In this document: one piece after another, positions 1 through 5,591 of the stretch
Layout: each line of letters begins with the position of its first letter
Numbering within the stretch: the stretch's first letter is position 1
Source of the DNA: Desulfobacterales bacterium
GTDB taxonomy: Bacteria > Desulfobacterota > Desulfobacteria > Desulfobacterales > JAUCGF01
Length of the DNA: 7,174 nt
NCBI GenBank assembly: GCA_029940345.1
Contig: JAOZRC010000273.1
Span: 1-7,174, forward strand
Direction: 5' to 3'
Made by a program: the position numbers and the translations under genes
The notes under the pieces: generated by a model
What the model saw: the letters and a program-made list of their open reading frames with translations, nothing else
Database searches by the model: none
What the model was told of the DNA's origin: nothing

Positions 1-4
1 ACGA

Positions 5-23
5 CGCGGAACAGCTATCCGCG
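5..23. repeat. Hairpin motif GCGGAACAGCTATCCGC, copy 1
   Basis: CGCGGA (5-10) and TCCGCG (18-23) form a perfect 6-bp stem with a 7-nt loop. On the plus strand it is followed by TTATTTT, so it could end a plus-strand transcript entering from the left, or fold in the 3' end of the cpoB message. A 16/17 identical copy in inverted orientation lies at 6448-6464, so it behaves as a repeat and not simply as a unique terminator. Confidence 0.5.
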
Positions 24-33
24 TTATTTTAGC

Positions 34-118
34 GTCCCGGCTTATGTTGGTAGCCCTTTTTTCTATAAATATCATGTCCCTAACGAAACAAAGGATTAAC
101 GGGTCAATTGCGGATGCC
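34..118. repeat. Degenerate partial copy of the GGCATCC-ended repeat
   Basis: This stretch aligns by eye with the right two-thirds of the element at 4901-5039. Shared blocks in the same order are GTCCC, a CTT-TGTT stretch, TAGC, TTTCTATA-ATAT-ATGTCCCTAACG, ACAAA and the terminal GGATGCC. The second GGGAC arm has decayed to GAAAC. It ends 2 bp from the cpoB stop codon, so it forms the immediate 3' flank of that gene. It is non-coding and looks like an old, decayed copy. Confidence 0.6.
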
Positions 119-120
119 AA

Positions 121-966
121 TCATTTATTATTTAACTTTTGACGAGCGATTTTAGCTTCGTTTACTTTCGGATATTTTTTTATCAGTTCTTTTAATACGA
201 GCCTGGCATTGGCTTTGTCACCGATTTTTTCAAACGCCAGCGCCTGTTTAAGATACGCTGCGGGAACTTTATTTCCTTTGGGATAACGCTCAATAACATT
301 TTGATACTCAATTAGCGCTTTTTCATACCATTTTTCACGAAAATAAGTTTCCGCGATCCAAAATTGGGCGTTATCAGCCCGTGTTGATTTTGGATGACGT
401 TTAAGAAACGCTTTTAACTTTTTGCGGGCCGCTTCATAGTTTTTCTGATCAATTAACTGGATGGCCGCTGTGTAAATTTCATCCTCTGATAGCACCTTTT
501 TACTGATTGCCTTGGGCTTAGTCTTGGGAGCGCTGCTTTCAGTCTTGGGCTCAATGTCCAGATACGCTTCAATTTGATTGATGCGCGTCGTTTTGATGTT
601 TAATGTTTTTTCAATCCGCGCCATGCGAGATTCAAGATTTTGAAATGATGCCTCAAAATGCTTTATCTTACGCTGTGTCAGATGGTTATTTTCTTCAAAT
701 TCGCCGCTTAAGAGTCGAATTTGTTCTTTCAAACTCTCAATACCGGCGCGTGCCCCGGCCGCCTGTTGGCGAATGCCTTGTTCCTTTTTCTTGTAATTTT
801 GGAGCAAAGACCGATTGTTCTGAGTCTGTGCCGACATTTGTCTTTCAACAGTGTTAAGACGCTGATTCAATGTTATAATATCTTGTTGCGATGCACCGCA
901 TCCGTATAGTCCCAATGCCGCAAGCGACGCAAAATAAATAAATAAAAAAATCCGTTCGATTTTCAT
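121..966 (-). CDS. cpoB: Cell division coordinator CpoB/YbgF, predicted lipoprotein form
   Basis: This is the Tol-Pal accessory protein that, in studied bacteria, links outer-membrane constriction to septal peptidoglycan synthesis and binds TolA. The 281-residue product has a signal peptide (residues 1-22) ending in the lipobox L-Y-G-C, so Cys23 should be lipidated. A long Gln/Asn/Lys-rich coiled coil (about 27-135) follows, then a Lys/Pro/Ser linker (about 140-160) and three TPR units (about 162-195, 199-232, 236-269) containing NYEAARKKLKAFLKRHP and WYEKALIEYQNVIERYP. I chose the ATG at 966 because it gives a standard lipoprotein leader; an in-frame TTG at 987 would add seven residues. Neither start has a clear Shine-Dalgarno. 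E. coli CpoB is a soluble periplasmic protein, so the lipobox is a real difference. It is last in the Tol order but about 800 nt from pal, so it may have its own promoter. Confidence 0.88.
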   Translation of the reverse strand: MKIERIFLFIYFASLAALGLYGCGASQQDIITLNQRLNTVERQMSAQTQNNRSLLQNYKKKEQGIRQQAAGARAGIESLKEQIRLLSGEFEENNHLTQRKIKHFEASFQNLESRMARIEKTLNIKTTRINQIEAYLDIEPKTESSAPKTKPKAISKKVLSEDEIYTAAIQLIDQKNYEAARKKLKAFLKRHPKSTRADNAQFWIAETYFREKWYEKALIEYQNVIERYPKGNKVPAAYLKQALAFEKIGDKANARLVLKELIKKYPKVNEAKIARQKLNNK

Positions 967-1205
967 GGCGATATAAATATGACTCAAAGAATTTTAGAAT
1001 ATTCCGCTACTTAGCTCCCAACACCGGCTTAAAAATTGGGAACCAGCTCGGAAAATCTGTTTGTCCCTTACTTCAACAGTTTATAACCCTGAATAATTTT
1101 AAAATAAGGGGTGCTTATTATATTCCTCCGATTTTCGTTTTATCATAATAGCGCAGTATACGCTTTTAATTGCAGGAATTAAAATGAAAAACTAAAATCA
1201 GGATC
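967..1205. other. AT-rich intergenic stretch upstream of cpoB
   Basis: No supported gene is seen here. If cpoB has its own promoter it should lie in this stretch, but I see no convincing -35/-10 pair. Two imperfect inverted repeats are visible. AGCTCCCAA (1013-1021) faces TTGGGA (1036-1041), with AGCT (1045-1048) extending the stem across a bulge. An ACCCT/AGGGGT stem around ATTTTAAAAT lies at about 1085-1112. They may shape the 5' leader of the cpoB message; no function can be assigned. Confidence 0.4.
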
Positions 1206-1246
1206 GACATCCTTCATTGCAATCTGAAATTAATTTGCACTTTTTC
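1206..1246. repeat. Isolated end of the GGCATCC-type repeat
   Basis: It begins with GACATCCTTCA and ends with TTTGCACTTTTTC. The left end of the 4901-5039 element shows the same blocks in the same order (GGCATCCTTCA, then CTGAAA, then TTTACACTTTTTC). No matching right end (TGAAGGATG) is found nearby; beyond it the sequence passes into REP-like arms of a related design. It reads as a truncated or composite copy. Confidence 0.55.
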
Positions 1247-1263
1247 AACCTGTGCAATTCATC

Positions 1264-1450
1264 CAGAGTCCCGTCAGGACGGCATATTTGTAGTATCATC
1301 AGACTGATATCTCGGCAGAGTTCCATCGGGAAGGCGTATCAGTCACAGCATAACAGGAACGCGCAATCACATTATAAATATGCCGTCCCGATGGGACTCT
1401 GACCGAATCATAACATTATTTTGCTACAAATATGCCGCTCTCACGGAGTT
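1264..1450. repeat. Cluster of four REP-like arms (GTCCC-GGGAC + GGCATATTTGTAG)
   Basis: Arm 1 (1264-1293) reads CAGAGTCCCGTCAGGACG followed by GCATATTTGTAG. Arm 3 (1374-1402) is its inverted partner with three mismatches over 29 bases. Arm 2 (1316-1339) is a decayed copy in the same direction as arm 1. Arm 4 (1424-1450) is an inverted copy keeping CTACAAATATGCCG. Arms 1 and 3 each contain a small stem (GTCC/GGAC or GTCCC/GGGAC) and can pair with each other over about 29 bp. This is the layout of paired REP/BIME sequences mobilised by REP-associated tyrosine transposases; no such transposase is in the window. Confidence 0.7.
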
Positions 1451-1484
1451 TTTAAGGAATGTTTTATTTCAACCACACAGGTCG

Positions 1485-1507
1485 CAATTTTTCGCCCTTG
1501 GCGATTG
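1485..1507. repeat. Small hairpin CAAT-TTTT-CGCC/GGCG-ATTG
   Basis: TCGCC (1492-1496) and GGCGA (1500-1504) pair around a CTT loop. CAAT/ATTG extend the stem past four unpaired T residues on one side. It lies between the REP-like cluster and the MITE-like element. No role is evident. Confidence 0.3.
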
Positions 1508-1512
1508 AATTC

Positions 1513-1692
1513 TATGTAGGGTAGGCATTGCCGGAAACGAAAACTGGTATATAGCGCTAATCTTTGTCGGTAATGCCCACCAATTATTAAAAAATCGGTG
1601 GGCAAAGGTTGTTTCCTTTAACGCCTTCCGTGGCTTTGCCTAATCATCTGCTATAAAACAGGTGAATGTCAAAACGTTGCCCACCCTACATA
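1513..1692. mobile_element. MITE-like element with TATGTAGGGTRGGCA inverted ends
   Basis: The left end TATGTAGGGTAGGCA (1513-1527) and the reverse complement of the right end (1678-1692) match at 14 of 15 positions, enclosing a 180-bp non-coding segment. Inside, TGCCCACC (1574-1581) and GGTGGGCA (1597-1604) form an 8-bp stem and repeat the end sequence. If the element proper begins at TGTAGGG and ends at CCCTACA, it is flanked by TA on both sides, as expected for IS630/Tc1-mariner-type insertion. This is inference, because TA also fits the palindromic end. No transposase is encoded, so it would be non-autonomous. Confidence 0.6.
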
Positions 1693-1720
1693 TAATAACA
1701 ACCGTACATGCAAAGCAAAT

Positions 1721-1743
1721 GGTTTTCTTCAGAACTGAAAACC
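1721..1743 (-). terminator. Possible weak terminator or mRNA-end hairpin after pal
   Basis: GGTTTTC (1721-1727) and GAAAACC (1737-1743) form a 7-bp stem; an alternative inner pairing TTCAG/CTGAA also exists. It starts 21 nt past the pal stop codon on the minus strand. The sequence after it (ATTTGCTTTG on the minus strand) is T-rich but not a clean U-tract, so termination may be partial. It could separate pal from the distant cpoB. Confidence 0.35.
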
Positions 1744-1764
1744 AAATGGTTCCCCCTCAGGTTT

Positions 1765-2322
1765 TTATTTAATGATAAACTGGGCGCGCCTGTTTTGGGC
1801 CCAGGCTTCTTCGTTGTTTTCCGTGGCAATCGGCATCTCTTCGCCGTAGCTGATTGCTTCCAGACGACCGGCGTCGATGCCTAAGTCAATCAGGTGTTTT
1901 TTAGCCGCTTCGGCGCGTCTTTCACCCAAAGCGACATTGTATTCGATCGTGCCGCGTTCATCACAATGCCCACCGATAGTAACATTTCCGGAAGGATTGC
2001 TACGCAACCAATCCGCTTTCTGGTTGAGAACATTTTGTGCAATCGGCGTCAATACGGCGCTGTCATACGCAAAATGGACGTTGTCAGTAAGAAATCTTTC
2101 CTTCGCTTCGGCAATCATGCGGGCTTTCTGCTCCTGTTCGGCCCTGATACGCGCTTCTTCAATATCCTGCTGTTTCTTGGCATTTAATGCGGCCTGATCA
2201 GCCTCCGAAATTCCTTTATCAGTAGGTTTGACACCTGCTTTTTTTTGGGTGCAAGAAACAGTTGTCAATAAACCCGGCAAAATAAATACTAATGTTAAAA
2301 CGATCATCAAACTTTTTCGCAT
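1765..2322 (-). CDS. pal: Peptidoglycan-associated lipoprotein Pal
   Basis: Pal anchors the outer membrane to peptidoglycan and is the outer-membrane partner of TolB/TolA. The 185-residue product is of usual length. A lipoprotein signal peptide (residues 1-23, K/R then a hydrophobic core) ends at T-V-S-C, giving lipidated Cys24. The +2 residue is Thr, not Asp, consistent with outer-membrane sorting. A charged helical tether (about 40-78) leads to an OmpA-like domain (about 80-185). The motif GGHCDERGTIEYNVALGERRA carries D121 and R136, 15 residues apart, as in the diaminopimelate-binding Asp/Arg pair of the family. The start is fixed by a strong Shine-Dalgarno. It lies 30 nt after tolB, so the two are surely co-transcribed. 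Confidence 0.97.
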   Translation of the reverse strand: MRKSLMIVLTLVFILPGLLTTVSCTQKKAGVKPTDKGISEADQAALNAKKQQDIEEARIRAEQEQKARMIAEAKERFLTDNVHFAYDSAVLTPIAQNVLNQKADWLRSNPSGNVTIGGHCDERGTIEYNVALGERRAEAAKKHLIDLGIDAGRLEAISYGEEMPIATENNEEAWAQNRRAQFIIK

Positions 2323-2328
2323 CTTTTT

Positions 2329-2333
2329 CCTCC
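2329..2333 (-). promoter_or_regulatory. Strong Shine-Dalgarno GGAGG for pal
   Basis: On the minus strand AAAGGAGGAAAAAG precedes the pal ATG; the GGAGG core is 6 nt from the start. It is the best ribosome site in the Tol cluster, which fits the high abundance Pal has in studied bacteria. Confidence 0.85.
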
Positions 2334-2352
2334 TTTGAAATATTTATATTAA

Positions 2353-3708
2353 TCAATTATTGCTAAAAGCCGGTGACCAGGACGGTTCGGATTGTACACC
2401 CGGTAAAGCAAGCAACCGCCGTTGGTCTGTTCCAATAGCTGTCATCACATAGATACGCGAAACACCTTCGCGTGTGGAGCTAAAAACAATCAGATTGCCG
2501 TCCGGAGACCAAGACGGCGATTCGTTATCTCCTTCGAAAGTCAGTTGAACCGGGTCTCCGCCCTTTGATGAAATCACCAAAATTTGGTTCAAACCGTGTT
2601 GCATGCCTGAATAGGCAATCCGATCGCCTTTGGGAGACCAGCAAGGTTGTGTATTTTGTTTGCCGACAAAAGTCAATCGCTGTAAATCACCGGAAAAGAT
2701 TTCTTTGATATAGAGTTGGGGCGTTCCGGCTCTTTTGGAGACGAAAGCCATTTTTCTTCCATCCGGTGACCAAGACGGAGATATATCAATTCCTTTATTA
2801 TTTGTTAGTCTTTTAATCACTTTTCCTTTGCCGGTCAACAAATAAATTTCAGGATCGCCGGAAAATGAAAGTGAGGCGGCCAATTCGAAACGACCGGGAA
2901 CCCAGTCCGGTGTGATATTGGAACCTTTTTTACGAATCACAACACCGTGTTTTTGCATGATATTGCGTATATACAGATCCGGCTTTCCCCTGACGTACGA
3001 GGTGTAGGCGATCCATTTACCATCCGAAGACCAGGCCGGTGAAAGTGTAATGCTCCGTGTTTTTGTGTAGCGCTGGGCATTCGAGCCATCAAAATCGCAA
3101 ATATAAACCTCTTTTTTTTGGGATTGTTTGGAAATAAATGCGATTTTACTGTTAAAAATGCCTTTGACGCCGGTAAGATTAAAAACGATTTCGCTGGAAA
3201 AGCGACGCACCATGCGATCAAGGTCATTTTTCCAACCTTTATAGCGTTTGCCAATGATCAATTTTCCTCTGAAAGTATCGTAGAGTCTGAATTCAGTCTG
3301 AATCAGATCATCTTCAAAAACGGTGATACCACCAGTTACCAAGTATTCTGCGCGAATAGCCGTCCAATTTTTAAATTTAATGTTTGAAGGCATCAATTCG
3401 TTTTTTTGCGAATCAATCAAAAAAGCGTTGCGGTCTAAAAGTTTAAAAAAACCGGTGAATGCCAAATTAGAGGAAAGCGTATCAGCGCCCCGGCGCGTCA
3501 ATTCAATTCCCATGGGATGATCATTTATATTTCTAAGTTCGGGAACCGCGATGGGGACTTTTTTAATAAAAGGATTGGTAAATTTCAAATAATCGTATTC
3601 AGCACCCAGCGTTGTATTGATATGAAAGCAACTAAAGATAGCCATACTAAGCGTAATCTTGAGCGTAATCTCTAGCATAATTTTAAAAAGGCGTGTGTTA
3701 AGATTCAT
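2353..3708 (-). CDS. tolB: Tol-Pal system beta-propeller protein TolB
   Basis: TolB is the periplasmic protein that binds Pal and is displaced by energised TolA. The 451-residue product begins with a Sec signal peptide whose hydrophobic core is about residues 18-30, with a likely cleavage after L-G-A36. The N-terminal alpha/beta domain spans about 37-180. The C-terminal six-bladed propeller (about 185-451) shows evenly spaced blade motifs: SPAW (223), TPDW (266), SPSW (310), QPCW (354), SPSW (397) and EPSW (441), several continuing as S-P-D-G. The second blade departs from the S-P-D-G consensus (VPGRFELAAS). The ATG at 3708 has GGGA 7 nt upstream; a later Met11 lacks a ribosome site and would shorten the signal peptide. 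A perfect hairpin lies just upstream. Length and layout are typical of the family. Confidence 0.97.
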   Translation of the reverse strand: MNLNTRLFKIMLEITLKITLSMAIFSCFHINTTLGAEYDYLKFTNPFIKKVPIAVPELRNINDHPMGIELTRRGADTLSSNLAFTGFFKLLDRNAFLIDSQKNELMPSNIKFKNWTAIRAEYLVTGGITVFEDDLIQTEFRLYDTFRGKLIIGKRYKGWKNDLDRMVRRFSSEIVFNLTGVKGIFNSKIAFISKQSQKKEVYICDFDGSNAQRYTKTRSITLSPAWSSDGKWIAYTSYVRGKPDLYIRNIMQKHGVVIRKKGSNITPDWVPGRFELAASLSFSGDPEIYLLTGKGKVIKRLTNNKGIDISPSWSPDGRKMAFVSKRAGTPQLYIKEIFSGDLQRLTFVGKQNTQPCWSPKGDRIAYSGMQHGLNQILVISSKGGDPVQLTFEGDNESPSWSPDGNLIVFSSTREGVSRIYVMTAIGTDQRRLLALPGVQSEPSWSPAFSNN

Positions 3709-3733
3709 GTCGTATTCCCGTTCTCATCTTTGG

Positions 3734-3754
3734 ATCCGGTTTTACAAACCGGAT
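3734..3754 (-). promoter_or_regulatory. 9-bp perfect hairpin in the tolB leader
   Basis: ATCCGGTTT (3734-3742), TAC loop (3743-3745) and AAACCGGAT (3746-3754) form an uninterrupted 9-bp stem ending 14 nt from the tolB ribosome site (TCCC at 3716-3719 on the plus strand). On the minus strand no U-tract follows, so it is not a standard intrinsic terminator. AAACCGGAT occurs again at 3891-3899 across the end of tolA, so in the transcript the promoter-distal arm could pair with either upstream copy. It may be an mRNA-processing, stabilising or translational-control element. Confidence 0.55.
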
Positions 3755-3790
3755 TGTTTGAAAATAGATATATCGTCAGCCAATTCCGCT

Positions 3791-3809
3791 TTATTGGCGG
3801 TTATTGGCG
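3791..3809. repeat. Short tandem repeat TTATTGGCG x2
   Basis: TTATTGGCGG (3791-3800) is followed directly by TTATTGGCGT (3801-3810). It lies in the 175-nt tolA-tolB spacer. No function is apparent and chance duplication is possible. Confidence 0.3.
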
Positions 3810-3883
3810 TGCATATAGCATTGTTATAAAATGTGTAATCCGGAAAAGTCCCTGGTAATCGTATCCCTATACATTTGAAGCGG

Positions 3884-4828
3884 TTAATTTAAACCGGATG
3901 GGCCGAACCCCATAACAATCTCATAATAGGCCAACCCTTTGGGAAGCGGCGGCAGCGGATCAGATTTTTGAATTGCCCGATGAGCAGATAAGTCAAGCAT
4001 TTCGTTACCGGATTTTTTAACATACTTGATGCTATCTATTTTGCCGCTGGCCATGATTTTAACCAGGAGTTGAACTTCCAAATCAACGCCACCGCCCGCT
4101 AGCCCAGGATTAAACGCCCAGTTTTGTGTGATTCTGTCTGCTAACGGACCAAATTTATAAATATTCAATCGACCGGCAAGCGCTAGGCTGAATTTGCCTC
4201 GTGACCGGCCGCCGGATGTTCCCTTAGTTCTATTGGCTGTGCCGGTCTCTTTAATGTTGCCATGTTTTCTTTTTAAACGCTCAATCTTAGCTTTAACAGG
4301 ATCATATAAGGGTTTTCTTTCAGACGTCTCAAGTTTGGCAATGGCCTGTTTTATAATATTTGAAGATTTTTGTGTTTTCTTTTTCAGAGCTTTTTTAGGT
4401 TTTGGTTTAGGCGTCTTTTTATCCGGCTTCAATGACACAATTTTGGCCGGCAATTTAGCAGGTTTGGGTTTGACTTTGGGTTCAATATGTTTGGGCGGTT
4501 CATTGGATATATTTACAGGTTCTTCAATTTTAGCTTCGGGTTCCGTTTTTTCAGGTATTATTATTTCCGGTTTCGGCATTTCGGGTTTAATTTCAGCCGG
4601 CTGCGTCGTTTCCACGGGCGCAGCTTCCGGTGGCGGCGCTAACGGTTTACCGGCAGGCTGAACAATAGGCATCGGCAATGACACCATATCGACCTGGATA
4701 GCAGATGGCGGCGTAAACCGAATCGCCGGACTACGTGATGGCCAAAATAGCATCATACCGAAAAAAATCAGGTGGCATAACAGGGAAACGCCAACCGTTA
4801 AAAAAAGTGTGCGTTTTTCGGGTTCCAT
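3884..4828 (-). CDS. tolA: TolA-type energy-transducing protein, TonB-like C-terminus
   Basis: TolA is the arm that carries motor energy from TolQR across the periplasm to TolB/Pal. From the chosen ATG the product is 314 residues. One membrane helix (about 8-30) contains S15-x3-H19, the Ser/His motif by which TolA and TonB contact their motor. A conserved-style I-Q-V-D-M-V segment follows, then a long Pro/Lys/Glu-rich periplasmic stretch (about 50-150) and a basic helix (about 155-195). The C-terminal TonB/TolA domain (about 215-314) has G-K-I-D-S-I, K-K-S-G and D-P-L-P-P-L-P. The rod is shorter and more proline-rich than the helical TolA of E. coli, so sequence alone could suggest TonB. Its place between tolR and tolB makes TolA the better call. 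An upstream ATG at 4840 would add four residues but has a poorer ribosome site. A 331-nt gap holding a repeat separates it from tolR. Confidence 0.9.
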   Translation of the reverse strand: MEPEKRTLFLTVGVSLLCHLIFFGMMLFWPSRSPAIRFTPPSAIQVDMVSLPMPIVQPAGKPLAPPPEAAPVETTQPAEIKPEMPKPEIIIPEKTEPEAKIEEPVNISNEPPKHIEPKVKPKPAKLPAKIVSLKPDKKTPKPKPKKALKKKTQKSSNIIKQAIAKLETSERKPLYDPVKAKIERLKRKHGNIKETGTANRTKGTSGGRSRGKFSLALAGRLNIYKFGPLADRITQNWAFNPGLAGGGVDLEVQLLVKIMASGKIDSIKYVKKSGNEMLDLSAHRAIQKSDPLPPLPKGLAYYEIVMGFGPSGLN

Positions 4829-4833
4829 AACTT

Positions 4834-4838
4834 TCACC
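4834..4838 (-). promoter_or_regulatory. Ribosome site GGTGA favouring the tolA start at 4828
   Basis: On the minus strand GGTGAAAGTT precedes the ATG ending at 4828, with 5 nt between GGTGA and the start. The alternative ATG at 4840 has only AAAAAGA next to it, with AGG about 10 nt off. The second ATG is therefore favoured. Confidence 0.5.
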
Positions 4839-4840
4839 AT

Positions 4841-5159
4841 TCTTTTTCAGCCTGATCCGCACCTCTGAAATCCCAAATGACAACCACCAAATTTTAAATC
4901 GGCATCCTTCAAAATAGCCTGAAAACAGTTTACACTTTTTCTATATCGTCCCTACGGGACTTGTTGTATTAGCAAGCATCTTTCTATAGATATTATGTCC
5001 CTAACGGGACAAAGTGCAAACTGACTAATGAAGGATGCCTTAGAATCTCAAGTCAATTCCAAACAACAATAACCAAAACTGCTGCTGCATTAATATGCAA
5101 CGTAAGATGAGATTGTTAGAACTTTTGAAGTTGGGCCATTGTGATTTATTTGCAATTTG
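4841..5159. other. tolR-tolA spacer: repeat plus A-rich low-complexity flanks
   Basis: No gene is seen here. The middle (4901-5039) is the inverted-ended repeat. The flanks are A/C-rich on the plus strand with recurring AAATCCCAAATGACAA (4868-4883) and CAATTCCAAACAACAATAACC-type runs near 5055. The stretch just after the tolR stop, read on the minus strand, has the same texture (AACAAATTGCAAATAAATC). A spacer this long is unusual inside a Tol operon. No promoter for tolA could be identified with confidence. Confidence 0.5.
4901..5039. mobile_element. 139-bp REP/MITE-like element between tolR and tolA
   Basis: The ends are a perfect 11-bp inverted repeat, GGCATCCTTCA (4901-4911) and TGAAGGATGCC (5029-5039). 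Inside each end is a second matched block: CAGTTTACACTTT on the left, and its inverted counterpart AAAGTGCAAACTG on the right with one change. Two small hairpins follow: GTCCCTACGGGAC (4948-4960) and GTCCCTAACGGGAC (4997-5010). There is no coding capacity and no clear target duplication. Related pieces occur at 34-118 and 1206-1246. It would be transcribed as part of the tolQR-tolA message and fold into a long stem-loop. Confidence 0.75.
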
Positions 5160-5591
5160 TTATTTTATTTTTGTAATTTCACTTTTTTCAGACGCCGGTT
5201 CGGTAACCATGCCAAGTTTTTCAACACCGGCGCGTTTAATTTCAGCCATCACCTGCACAACAATGCCATAGGTCAGTTGTTTATCCGCCCGCAGATACAC
5301 GGTGCGGTCTTCACGGGCGTTGAGCATCCCGCTTAATTGGGGTTGTAAACGATCAAATGACACTTCCGTATCAATAATAAATATCTTGCCTTGGTTATTA
5401 ATATTAATCACCAGTGGTTCCTGTTCGGAAACCAGTGGCTTGGAGGTGGTTTGTGGCAGAGCGATATTCACGCCTTGAATCATCATCGGCGCTGTCACCA
5501 TAAAAATAATCAGAAGTACAAGCATGACATCAACAAACGGTGTTACGTTGATATCAGACATCAACCGGTCTTGGTTACTTCCCATCGCCAT
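5160..5591 (-). CDS. tolR: Tol-Pal motor subunit TolR (ExbD/TolR family)
   Basis: TolR is the inner-membrane partner of TolQ in the proton-driven motor; its periplasmic domain is thought to contact peptidoglycan when activated. The 143-residue product has a short cytoplasmic tail containing SDINVTP, one membrane helix (about 20-36) and a periplasmic ExbD-like domain (about 45-135). The membrane Asp21 in PFVDVMLVLLIIFMV matches the conserved protonatable Asp of the family. The start codon shares one base with the tolQ stop (TAATG), and GGAAGA lies shortly upstream inside tolQ, so the two are translationally coupled. An in-frame Met3 is a possible alternative start. Length is typical. Confidence 0.96.
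   Translation of the reverse strand: MAMGSNQDRLMSDINVTPFVDVMLVLLIIFMVTAPMMIQGVNIALPQTTSKPLVSEQEPLVININNQGKIFIIDTEVSFDRLQPQLSGMLNAREDRTVYLRADKQLTYGIVVQVMAEIKRAGVEKLGMVTEPASEKSEITKIK

Noticed and set aside
967..987. TTG start for cpoB at 987
   Set aside because: It would add seven residues before a good lipoprotein leader and has no ribosome site; the ATG at 966 is more natural.
1217..1402. 61-codon plus-strand open frame
   Set aside because: It lies almost wholly in the REP-like arms, has no ribosome site and no recognisable protein character; it is repeat sequence read by chance.
1264..1450. CRISPR array
   Set aside because: Copies alternate in direction, differ in sequence and have irregular spacing; these are REP-like arms.
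4194..4661. 155-codon plus-strand open frame
   Set aside because: It is antisense to the low-complexity Pro/Lys part of tolA, which readily leaves the opposite strand open; no ribosome site or family resemblance.
3884..4828. Calling this gene tonB
   Set aside because: The proline-rich rod and C-terminal domain look TonB-like, but it sits between tolR and tolB in the Tol order and no TonB-dependent transport gene is near.
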